Assembly: GCA_900771975.1 (NCBI GenBank)
Contig: CAAGPV010000068.1
Span: 1 to 64,000, forward strand
Reading direction: 5' to 3'
Origin: an uncultured Prevotella sp.
Lineage (GTDB): Bacteria; Bacteroidota; Bacteroidia; Bacteroidales; Bacteroidaceae
DNA length: 64,000 nucleotides
In this document: piece by piece, positions 1-8,116 of the stretch
Layout: each line of letters opens with the position of its first letter
Numbering within the stretch: position 1 is the stretch's first letter
The notes under the pieces: model-generated
Seen by the model: the letters and a program-made list of their open reading frames with translations, nothing else
What the model was told of the DNA's origin: nothing
Database searches by the model: none
Translations under genes and position numbers: made by a program

Positions 1-156
1 CAAACTACCAAATCTTTTTAAGAAAAAATTAAAAAAAATGCAATATTAACTCGCTGTCTTGACACAAGTCAATAACATGCACAGGGCACACCTTATATAT
101 TATATAGCTAAGGAGTGAACGTAACGATAAGTGAGAAAATTTTTCATGAATAGTTA

Positions 157-199
157 AATGCCTTTGGAACTTCTATTGAAAAGTTGTTCCAAAGGCATT
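157..199 (-). terminator. stem-loop downstream of the phosphate permease gene
   Basis: Perfect 14-bp inverted repeat (157-170 with 186-199, 15-base loop) about 60 bases past the stop codon of the permease gene. No clear T-run follows on the minus strand, so it may be a weak terminator or a 3'-end stabiliser. The rest of 1-257 shows no gene that I can support. Confidence 0.5.
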
Positions 200-257
200 A
201 AAATAGCCCTATGACAACAGGGTTGTGAATTTATACTGTTAATCCTGAAAAAGCACT

Positions 258-2501
258 TTACTCTGTGAACTTTTTCGCTGCACGTAATTGATGACGCATT
301 GCGCTCAAGAACTCCTGACTTTCCTGCAAGAGATTAAGATAAACGACAGACACTTGGAAATTAGTATTGTCCTTTGCTTTCTGCATTCTGTCAATATGGC
401 GCTTACGAACAAGTGAAAGTTCATCTTTGAGATTGTCGGCATCGGCCAAAACATCCCTGTAATTGTCATACTGTCTAGTTGAAATAATACGCTCGGTCTG
501 TTTCATCAATTCATTTACTTTACGTTGTATTGTCTCAAACTCATCAGCATACGTTTTTGGAAGAGGATTGAAGTTATTGTCTACATGTTCTTTTATAGGG
601 TCCAACATTCTTCGCAAACAATAAATAAATTGCAGATTGGCATTAGCACCAAGATGGAACCAGGTATTCCGTTCTATTGCAATGTCAGCCGGGCACTTTT
701 TAAGACCTAACATTTCCTGACGGCGGTATTTCTTCAACTCTCTTTGTTCGTTATGCAAACTACGATTACACTTTCTCAAATCTTTTACATTTTCATGTTG
801 GAAAGCATCCACTATGGTATTGAATTCATCAAGTGCAAAACTGCAAACGAAACTTTGTGTACGCGTAACATGCTTGGCAAGCATTTCCCAAACCAATTGC
901 GGGTCTCGCGTACGCATCATCAACTGGAACGCATTTTCCTTTGTAGCTTCACGCTCTTTCTTTGCATATTGACGATTAGATCTAACAAGCATAACTATTA
1001 CGAGGGCGATGAAAGCCACTTTCACTACAATTCCCCCAAAATACATAGCCAAACAAACCAGACAACATACGCTAAAGGCAACACCTGCGGTAATAAACCA
1101 TCCTCCAATAACAGACAACACTCCAGTAACCCTAAACACAGCGCTCTCTCGGCTCCATGCGCGATCGGCCAAAGAAGAACCCATTGCGACCATAAACGTT
1201 ACATACGTTGTAGATAACGGTAATTTATAATTAGTACCGATTGTAATCAGCATTGAGGCGAGTACCAGGTTAATAGCCGCACGTACCACATCAAAGGCTG
1301 CGCCATTATCAAGTTCTGCTTCCGTTTTGTTGAAACGAGTATCCAGCCAACGGAAAAAGCGTGTTGGCAGAACATTGGAAATGACTCCGCCACATTCTTG
1401 GGTTGAGCGTACTATGGCCCGGGCTGCTTTTGAAGAGCCAAACATTTCATCGCCTTCATCCTGACGGGAAAGATCTACACTTGTCTTAATCACGTTTTGG
1501 GCCTTCTTGGATGTTGCCATTGCAACTATCATAATGACACCAGCCAACAACAAATAGAACGGAGGGGTTTTAGCACTCTCCATTAAAGACGACATCATAA
1601 ATGCGGAAGGTGCGACACCATTGGCATTTGCCACATAATCCTGATAGGAATCAAGACCTGCCAATGGAACTCCAATAAAGTTAACAAGGTCATTTCCTGC
1701 AAATGCCATAGCAAGGGCAAAAGTTCCCATCAGTACAGTAAACTTGAAGATATTCACTTTCAAGAGATGAAGTATCTCCATAAAAATCGTTGACCCGATA
1801 AAAGTATAAAGAAGCAACATCGGGATATTATCGCTGATATATTCCCGAATGCTCTCAGCGACAAGCGGGCTCTTACCAAATCCCTTCAAAAAGATGAAAT
1901 AGGCAAGTGCAGTAAAGGCTATTCCGCCGAAGATTGCTACAGAATAACGTGAATGTCTTTTGTAGTTAAAGGTAAAGACTATACGTGAAAGCCACATCAC
2001 AATAACACCAAATACAAAAGCTATACCAACAGAAACGAAAATAGCGGTAATTACCTTCAATCCTTGCTCCGAATTAAGCAAATCGGAAAAGGAAAGAGAA
2101 GGATCGCCTGCCATCTTCACTACAGCCAAAATAAATGTTCCTCCCAACAATTCGAAGACCAAAGAAACCGTTGTGGAAGTTGGCATTCCCAATGTATTGA
2201 AAACATCCAGGATAATTACATCGGTCACCATTACAGCCAAGAAAATTGTCATGACCTGTTCAAACGAATAATGATTGGGCATTAAAATTCCATGCCGTGC
2301 CACATCCATCATTCCCGAAGACATAACAGCTCCAAGAGCTACACCAACAGAAGCAATTATCAACACCGTACGAAACTTTGCCACTTTAGCTCCTATAGCT
2401 GATTGCAGGAAATTGACAGCATCATTGCTAACTCCTACAAACAAGTCGAATACTGCTAAACATAACAGAAAGACGACAATACATAGATAAATTGTACTCA
2501 T
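258..2501 (-). CDS. PiT-family inorganic phosphate permease with C-terminal PhoU-like domain
   Basis: Predicted inner-membrane carrier taking up inorganic phosphate with a cation. The N-terminal two thirds (about residues 1-515) are strongly hydrophobic with the two repeated PiT signatures: NDAVNFLQSAIGAKVA near the N-terminus and GNDLVNFIGVPLAG about residue 270. The last 200 residues (about 540-740) are charged and helical and look like a PhoU-type regulatory domain, a fusion known in Bacteroidetes and longer than the usual 400-500-residue Pit protein. The gene is monocistronic. Its promoter has a TACCTTTG -7 box at 2530-2537, preceded by four 11-bp-spaced repeats that resemble a Pho box, so induction under phosphate shortage is likely. 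The family call is firm; low or high affinity cannot be told from sequence. Confidence 0.93.
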   Translation of the reverse strand: MSTIYLCIVVFLLCLAVFDLFVGVSNDAVNFLQSAIGAKVAKFRTVLIIASVGVALGAVMSSGMMDVARHGILMPNHYSFEQVMTIFLAVMVTDVIILDVFNTLGMPTSTTVSLVFELLGGTFILAVVKMAGDPSLSFSDLLNSEQGLKVITAIFVSVGIAFVFGVIVMWLSRIVFTFNYKRHSRYSVAIFGGIAFTALAYFIFLKGFGKSPLVAESIREYISDNIPMLLLYTFIGSTIFMEILHLLKVNIFKFTVLMGTFALAMAFAGNDLVNFIGVPLAGLDSYQDYVANANGVAPSAFMMSSLMESAKTPPFYLLLAGVIMIVAMATSKKAQNVIKTSVDLSRQDEGDEMFGSSKAARAIVRSTQECGGVISNVLPTRFFRWLDTRFNKTEAELDNGAAFDVVRAAINLVLASMLITIGTNYKLPLSTTYVTFMVAMGSSLADRAWSRESAVFRVTGVLSVIGGWFITAGVAFSVCCLVCLAMYFGGIVVKVAFIALVIVMLVRSNRQYAKKEREATKENAFQLMMRTRDPQLVWEMLAKHVTRTQSFVCSFALDEFNTIVDAFQHENVKDLRKCNRSLHNEQRELKKYRRQEMLGLKKCPADIAIERNTWFHLGANANLQFIYCLRRMLDPIKEHVDNNFNPLPKTYADEFETIQRKVNELMKQTERIISTRQYDNYRDVLADADNLKDELSLVRKRHIDRMQKAKDNTNFQVSVVYLNLLQESQEFLSAMRHQLRAAKKFTE

Positions 2502-2529
2502 ATAATAAAACTTTTATATTTTCTGCCGA

Positions 2530-2588
2530 CAAAGGTACGATGCCTATGTTACAGGCTTTTTAAACACATATTACAATACTATTACAAT
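2530..2588 (-). promoter_or_regulatory. promoter and candidate Pho box of the phosphate permease gene
   Basis: On the minus strand the -7 box TACCTTTG lies at 2537-2530. Upstream, plus-strand TTACA (TGTAA in gene orientation) occurs at 2549, 2571 and 2582, with the weaker TTAAA at 2560, so there is one repeat every 11 bp. Offsets from the first T of the -7 box are 12, 23, 34 and 45. There is no clear -33 TTG; the repeats cover that position, as expected for an activator-dependent promoter. The same 23/34/45 phasing is seen at the 10.8-10.9 kb promoters. Confidence 0.7.
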
Positions 2589-2592
2589 AACG

Positions 2593-2643
2593 AAAAAAGG
2601 CCATTGTCTGTGATTTGCTCACAAAACAATGGCTTATCGCTAT
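2593..2643 (-). terminator. terminator of the TonB receptor-lipoprotein operon
   Basis: The stem pairs GCCATTGT-type arms (2600-2607 with 2636-2643) and an inner TGTGA/TCACA helix. In gene orientation it is followed by CC and six T (2598-2593). It sits 16 bases past the lipoprotein stop codon and looks like a standard intrinsic terminator. Confidence 0.8.
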
Positions 2644-2658
2644 AATAAAAGCTCAGTA

Positions 2659-4176
2659 TTAATAATCTGTATTCTCTGGATCAAAGTTAGTCCATCCTGT
2701 CGCCCAATTATCGCTTGTACCAAATGCTCCGACAAATGAGACTTGAGTAAACCAATTATCAAGTCCAGTAAAAGTAGCTGCGCCAAGCACGGGGCTTGAA
2801 GCCAAAGGAAGATAGCCATTGTTCATCAAGAGGTCGTCCACATTAGGATATACCTTGTTGCCTGACTGCTTTAGGAACCATGTGCTTGAGAAACTTTTTT
2901 GGGTGGTATCATAAACCGGTTTTGAATTGGCATCATATCCAGTTACGAGAACATCGTCATAGCTTTTGTTTGCATCACTTCCAGTTACGCCCATACCTGC
3001 AAAGAAGATGTTCTGCAACTTAAGTTTTCCACTTGTTGCCGCACCCTGAGTGTCACCTTTCTGGTTGTCAAGAATCAATCCAATAGGCCACCCAATTGCA
3101 ACTGAATTATAACAATTCAAGCGTGAATTTCTTCGTATTTGCATAGCTGCCTGAAATTTACCTAAGGCCGAGCCATTATTTGGGTTTAAATTACCTGCCG
3201 TAATATAATCGGTCGAATTAGAGAAATTTGGATCTACCAAAGGACCAACGAAGGTGATATTGGAGAATGTAGCAGTGGTAAACGGATTTACTGCGCTTCC
3301 ATCTGCACAGTTGTCACTCTCGAAGCCGTTGCTCTGAGAAGTGTCTGCAATCTTGCTATCACGAACTGCCAATCCAAATTGAACCTTTCCAGAAAATCCA
3401 TTATCTGTATCGAAATCATCATCCCATCCACGATAGGCAATGAGATATTTACAATTGACACATCCACCAAACCACTCAAAAGAGTCGTCATTTGAATAGG
3501 ACACTTGCACGTGGTCTATTTGTGTTCCACTACCAACCGAGCCGAAGGTGAGGCCATTGATTTCTTTATCTTTTTCAAAAGGATAGCCTGCAAATTCTAT
3601 ACGCACATAGCTCAACACTCCTGAATTGTCAGCATCATTGTCGCCTCCATGAATTGTACGTGGGCCACCTTCTATTTGCATTTCTTTCTGGTTGTTTTTA
3701 GCTTTTCCACAAAGTATCACGCCGCCCCAATCACCAGGACGCCGAGAGCCTTTTGCCTGAGCCGAAGTAAACACTATCGGTGCAGATGCGCTTCCTTTGG
3801 CATTAAGTTTTCCGCCTCTTTCCACGATGAGAGCCGCCTTAGTGTCTTTATCTCCTTTAATAATTGTACCTGGTTCAATGGTAAGTTCTGCACCATCAGC
3901 AACATACACCCAACCCTTCAGGAGATAAGTTCCTTTCTTTATTGTCTGTTTTCCTCTGAATACAAATTCTTGATCACCGTTTCCGATTTCTTTTCCTTCA
4001 GCATCTTCTTTTCCATTTGTAAAGAGCAAGTGGTCGCAAGACTTCAATCCGCCATCTGTACCCCATACATAACCGGTACTTGGATTTACCACCGGTTCAT
4101 CGTCACTGCTACACGCTGTCATACCAGCTGCCAGCGCAAGGATGGTCAAGCATCCTAACATTTGTTTTTTGTTCAT
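2659..4176 (-). CDS. surface lipoprotein with predicted right-handed beta-helix fold, partner of a TonB receptor
   Basis: Predicted lipoprotein: the N-terminus has a short basic region, a hydrophobic stretch and the lipobox AGMTAC followed by SSDDEP, the acidic run typical of surface-exposed Bacteroidetes lipoproteins. The body is rich in G, N and D with repeated beta-strand patterns (TIEPGTIIKG, GGKLNAKG, GDWGGVILCGKA), which suggests a parallel beta-helix. I start it at the ATG at 4176 because that gives a clean signal peptide; an in-frame ATG at 4200 adds eight residues. It lies 37 bases after the TonB receptor gene and shares its operon, an arrangement analogous to SusC/SusD but with an unrelated partner. 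I do not recognise its ligand. Its place among phosphate genes makes a phosphorus compound a reasonable guess only. Confidence 0.8.
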   Translation of the reverse strand: MNKKQMLGCLTILALAAGMTACSSDDEPVVNPSTGYVWGTDGGLKSCDHLLFTNGKEDAEGKEIGNGDQEFVFRGKQTIKKGTYLLKGWVYVADGAELTIEPGTIIKGDKDTKAALIVERGGKLNAKGSASAPIVFTSAQAKGSRRPGDWGGVILCGKAKNNQKEMQIEGGPRTIHGGDNDADNSGVLSYVRIEFAGYPFEKDKEINGLTFGSVGSGTQIDHVQVSYSNDDSFEWFGGCVNCKYLIAYRGWDDDFDTDNGFSGKVQFGLAVRDSKIADTSQSNGFESDNCADGSAVNPFTTATFSNITFVGPLVDPNFSNSTDYITAGNLNPNNGSALGKFQAAMQIRRNSRLNCYNSVAIGWPIGLILDNQKGDTQGAATSGKLKLQNIFFAGMGVTGSDANKSYDDVLVTGYDANSKPVYDTTQKSFSSTWFLKQSGNKVYPNVDDLLMNNGYLPLASSPVLGAATFTGLDNWFTQVSFVGAFGTSDNWATGWTNFDPENTDY

Positions 4177-4213
4177 CTTGTTTATCTGTTTGTTAAACAT
4201 CAATTTATCTGTT

Positions 4214-7021
4214 TTAGAACTTGTAAATACAACTTAATCCGATATTCCTTCCTGGTTTATAGCAACGGGTAATTTGCTCAATTTCACGATGCTGTCCATC
4301 TTCATAGACAACATTGGCAAACTGCTTGTAGTAAACCTTTTCTGCCAACAAGTCGCGTATTGAACATTTTAGCTCAAAATGTTTCCCAAAAAGCTTGCTT
4401 GCCGTAAGGTCAATGGTATTGCGTGGCATTTCATAGCTATCCGGGATACGGGCATTATCATCGCTACCTGTTGAGCCTTCACTACGCCCCACTCCAATGA
4501 TACGTTTTCCTATGCGGTTATATAGTATTGCCACATTCAGTTGGCTACGATCGTTTTTATAGAAAAGTCCTGTATTTATAAGATAGGGAGACTGACCTTG
4601 CATTGGGCGGTTTTGTTCCTTGCTTCCTTTTTCAAACTGCACCCTACTCTTTATAAGCGCACCGTTAAACGACCAACTCAAGCCCTTTAAGCCTATAAAA
4701 GACAGGTCTTTGCGAATATCCAGCTCCAAGCCATAGTTATTGGCATTCTTAGCATTTTTGTAAGAATAAATCAAATCTGTTCCACCAGCCACAGTATAAG
4801 TCCACTCAATAGGCGAATCAAAATGCTTATAAAAAGCAGCCAACGATATTTGCTCGCTACGGCTGGGATAGAACTCATAGCGCAAATCAAGGTTTTGTAT
4901 GTAACAGTTTTTCAAGTCTGTATTTCCCTGAACACTTGAGGCCAAATCGAAGTCATAATATACCGACGATGACAGTTCGCGAAATTCAGGCCGATTGACA
5001 CTACGTCCATAAGAGAAGCGAAGTTGATGTCTATCGGTAAATTTATAGGTTACATTCACCGACGGGAATACATCTGTATTTTTATAATTGTGTGAAACTT
5101 CGCTTTTCTCAGAATCCCGTGTATTGGAGATGAGCTCCATATTGTTATATTCAAGGCGAACTCCTGCATATACACTCAGAGGCCCAAAAGGAAGTATTGC
5201 AGAAAGATAGCCTGCACCAAGCGTATTGTTTCCTCTATAGTTGTTACGCCATCTCACCTGTTCAAGCAAATAGAGTTTATCCGCACCAAAGTTATCCACA
5301 TTACTTAGCAAAGACGGGATGTCGCTATGCCGGAAATCGGCAGGCAAATTATTGGAAGAGACATTCCAGTTGTAGATAAACTCCCTTGTCGAGTATTTCC
5401 TGGTTCGATATTCGCCGTAAGCACCCGCTTTGAGAGAAGGTTGCCATGTTCCAAAATGGAAATCATGTTTTTCGTTTACATTGGTCGAGAAGATGTGTTC
5501 ATCCAGTTGTGTCCACTCTCTCGATATATCGTTTCCGGTGCTTAGGGCTATTACATTGCTTTCCAAAGCATCATCCATGAGGTATCTACGACGGTCAGGA
5601 AGATGTCTATTGGCATACGCATAGCCAACGCTCCAATCAAGGGTATTGCCACTAAAGGTATGTTTACCTGTCAACTGACCGTTGTATGTAGTTCTGCTTC
5701 GATAATAATATTCAGCAGAGTTTTCCAAATTTGCCTGTGCGCTCACTCCTTCACGCCAAGTATAACGACTATTACCAATTTGGTTGAAAATGTTTTTCAA
5801 TTGATATTTGTTGTTTCCGCTCTCCGACAGAAATGTAAAATTAAGCATTGCGCCCAACCGCACATTTTGATTATACTGATTGTCTACCGAGTGGCGAAGA
5901 TAGTTTGACCTATCATTCGACACATCATATGCACCAAAAAGGTTATTCTGCATATTTTCATAGGTACGATACTCGTTGCTATAATTAACTGCAGCTATCA
6001 TTCCCAACCTGTGACCTTCTAAAAGCCAGCGACGACTCAAACTGGCAGAAAGTTTTAAATCGCCCATCGGTTTGCGGTTCTTTACCCGCCAATCGTTATT
6101 AAACCCGTTGCCTTGCAGATCCACGCCATTGTCTGCAATGCTTCTCAATTGTGTATGAATACCATTCGACAAAGAGCGCAATCCTCCGTCAAAGCCCAAG
6201 AAATCGGTTGAAGAAGCTTTGGAATAAAGAAAGTCCTTAAAGGCCGAAGTTGTATTCCAGTTACCTCCAACCTGTATGTCGAAACTATTTTCAGATGGGA
6301 TTTCTTTCGTTTCCACAAGAATAAAACCTCCTGTATAATCTGCAGGATATTCTGACGCAGGCGTTTTTACTATCGTTAGATTGTCTATTTGACTACTTGG
6401 AATAATGTCAAATGAAAATGCTCGAGAGTCTGCTTCGCTACTTGGGACGGCTCCCCCATTAATCCAAACATTGTTGTATCTTTGGGAAAGTCCCCTCACC
6501 ATGACAAACTTGTCTTCTATGAGACTTACGCCGGGCACACGACGAATAACTTCCCCTGCGTTGGAATCTTGTGTTTTACTTATTTCTTGTGCCGAGACAT
6601 TACTCACTATGACGGGACTGTTTTTTGCTTGTTGTATCGCGGCTGTTTCCGTATTCCTCTTTTGAATCCCAGTCACGGTTACTCCATTCAGTTGCTGTTC
6701 GTCCGGTTTCATCGCTATAGTTAAGCGTTCTCCATTGTCCGATGTCCCTTGTGAACGAACCCCGTCAATTTCTTGAGTCTTATACCCCACATACCTTATA
6801 ATAAGACAGGAGGCACTGTTATTTTTATTTTTTATTTCAAACAATCCATCTATATCGGTCAAGACCTTTTCTTCGCTTCCCCTCAGCTCTATTACAGCTC
6901 CTATTAGCGGTTCTTTCGTCTTGGCGTCTATCACTTTCCCCTTGACGTTCTGAGCCAAAGAAGTCAAGACAGAAAACAACAGCAACACCATTGTTACAAT
7001 TCCTCTTCTTACTACCTTCAT
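4214..7021 (-). CDS. TonB-dependent outer-membrane receptor
   Basis: Energy-coupled outer-membrane transporter. A signal peptide ends near residue 23 (SLAQ). A carboxypeptidase-regulatory-like domain follows (about 25-105, with GKVIDAKTKEPLIGAVIELRG). The plug is at about 125-250, with VRGLSQRYNNVWINGG and the strand ending FILVETKEI. A beta-barrel of about 650 residues ends in the aromatic IGLSCIYKF. At 935 residues it is a normal size, though it lacks SusC-specific features. It is the first gene of a two-gene operon with the beta-helix lipoprotein gene downstream. A -7 box TACCTTTG lies at 7057-7064. The substrate is unknown; neighbouring ppx, ppk and permease genes suggest phosphate-linked uptake, but siderophore, metal or other substrates remain possible. 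Confidence 0.92.
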   Translation of the reverse strand: MKVVRRGIVTMVLLLFSVLTSLAQNVKGKVIDAKTKEPLIGAVIELRGSEEKVLTDIDGLFEIKNKNNSASCLIIRYVGYKTQEIDGVRSQGTSDNGERLTIAMKPDEQQLNGVTVTGIQKRNTETAAIQQAKNSPVIVSNVSAQEISKTQDSNAGEVIRRVPGVSLIEDKFVMVRGLSQRYNNVWINGGAVPSSEADSRAFSFDIIPSSQIDNLTIVKTPASEYPADYTGGFILVETKEIPSENSFDIQVGGNWNTTSAFKDFLYSKASSTDFLGFDGGLRSLSNGIHTQLRSIADNGVDLQGNGFNNDWRVKNRKPMGDLKLSASLSRRWLLEGHRLGMIAAVNYSNEYRTYENMQNNLFGAYDVSNDRSNYLRHSVDNQYNQNVRLGAMLNFTFLSESGNNKYQLKNIFNQIGNSRYTWREGVSAQANLENSAEYYYRSRTTYNGQLTGKHTFSGNTLDWSVGYAYANRHLPDRRRYLMDDALESNVIALSTGNDISREWTQLDEHIFSTNVNEKHDFHFGTWQPSLKAGAYGEYRTRKYSTREFIYNWNVSSNNLPADFRHSDIPSLLSNVDNFGADKLYLLEQVRWRNNYRGNNTLGAGYLSAILPFGPLSVYAGVRLEYNNMELISNTRDSEKSEVSHNYKNTDVFPSVNVTYKFTDRHQLRFSYGRSVNRPEFRELSSSVYYDFDLASSVQGNTDLKNCYIQNLDLRYEFYPSRSEQISLAAFYKHFDSPIEWTYTVAGGTDLIYSYKNAKNANNYGLELDIRKDLSFIGLKGLSWSFNGALIKSRVQFEKGSKEQNRPMQGQSPYLINTGLFYKNDRSQLNVAILYNRIGKRIIGVGRSEGSTGSDDNARIPDSYEMPRNTIDLTASKLFGKHFELKCSIRDLLAEKVYYKQFANVVYEDGQHREIEQITRCYKPGRNIGLSCIYKF

Positions 7022-7056
7022 CTTATTACTTTAAACATTGTTCTTAATTCACAATG

Positions 7057-7064
7057 CAAAGGTA
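7057..7064 (-). promoter_or_regulatory. -7 box of the TonB receptor operon
   Basis: TACCTTTG on the minus strand, about 36 bases before the receptor start codon. No good -33 element is visible. Upstream T-rich sequence has one TTACA at 7120 in the same 11-bp phase as the Pho boxes described elsewhere, too weak to call alone. Confidence 0.6.
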
Positions 7065-7132
7065 TGAGGAGATTGTTTCAATCGTGTTGCTGCCGTTTAA
7101 GGATATTTTTTCTATCTGTTTACAATTTCATT

Positions 7133-8116
7133 TCAACCCGTAATTTGTTCATAAAGTCCATCCACGATGCTATCGGCAAGCGAGATATTAGGCACAAGAA
7201 TAGAGCTACATTTCAAGCCTTGTGCCACCATCAGGAAAATTTCTGTCGCAGGAATGATTACATCGGCCCTATCTTCTTTCAAACAGAACTGTTCCATACG
7301 TTCTTCTATGCTCAAAGGTTTCATTTGCAGATAAAGCGATTGTATCGTTTCTAAAGGCAACTCCCGCTTGCTTCCTTTGATATGAGCAAGTTTAAACAAT
7401 TTGTTGATATTTCCACCCGAACCGATGATACGGATATTGTCGAAACGCTCGGAATATTTGGCCAAATCGGTTTTAAGAACGTTGATAGTATCTTTTTTTA
7501 CCTTACCGCTGAGCATTCTAAGAGTTCCACAGTTATAGCTATGGCTCTCTACAAGTTGTCTGTTATGAATGAGAGATACTTCTGTAGAACCACCACCAAC
7601 GTCCACATATGCATAAGTGACCTTCTCTCCCAACTGGGGCAACACATCTTTGTCATACTCTCCTTCCGACATTATAGGAAAGAGGTTGTTTGCCAAAAGT
7701 TGGGCTTCTTCCTGACCAGGGATAATTTCAAGGTTTATACCTGTTTCTTCCTTTATTCGCTTGAGCACTTTTCTTCCATTTTCGGCATCACGCATAGCTG
7801 ACGTAGCACACGAACGATAGGCTATCACATTGTTGAGAAGCATAAATTGCTTAAAACCTTTCATCATATGGAGCATCATTCGCTCGCGTTCTTTGGAAAT
7901 TTTGTTCAAGGTGAACACATCTTTTCCCAAACGAAGAGGAACACGTAAATACATAACTCTCCGCACACGATGGCTTTCTGGCTCGTTAACGTCAAAATGC
8001 TTGATTAGCAATCTGGCACCATTTGAGCCTATATCTATCGCTGCCAAATTCATAGCAGACGGAAATGCTATCTTGTCTTTAAGTTCTTTCCCGTTTAAAA
8101 GTTTACTTTTGTTCAT
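7133..8116 (-). CDS. ppx: exopolyphosphatase, Ppx/GppA family
   Basis: Predicted to release phosphate from the end of polyphosphate chains, or to act on pppGpp; family members do either. The ASKHA-type phosphate-binding motifs are visible: AAIDIGSNGARLLI about residues 25-38, where the family has DIGSNS/T, and AYVDVGGGSTEVSLI about residue 170. At 327 residues it is the short, two-domain form without the C-terminal extension of E. coli Ppx. The start codon lies inside the 3' end of ppk (14-bp overlap), which indicates translational coupling of polyphosphate synthesis and breakdown. No terminator is apparent after the gene, so some read-through into the TonB receptor operon is possible. Confidence 0.9.
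   Translation of the reverse strand: MNKSKLLNGKELKDKIAFPSAMNLAAIDIGSNGARLLIKHFDVNEPESHRVRRVMYLRVPLRLGKDVFTLNKISKERERMMLHMMKGFKQFMLLNNVIAYRSCATSAMRDAENGRKVLKRIKEETGINLEIIPGQEEAQLLANNLFPIMSEGEYDKDVLPQLGEKVTYAYVDVGGGSTEVSLIHNRQLVESHSYNCGTLRMLSGKVKKDTINVLKTDLAKYSERFDNIRIIGSGGNINKLFKLAHIKGSKRELPLETIQSLYLQMKPLSIEERMEQFCLKEDRADVIIPATEIFLMVAQGLKCSSILVPNISLADSIVDGLYEQITG

Noticed and set aside
7064..7135. TTACA-like repeats in 11-bp phase upstream of the TonB receptor -7 box
   Set aside because: Only one copy (7120) is exact; the others are T-rich partial matches expected by chance in this sequence, so I did not call a Pho box.
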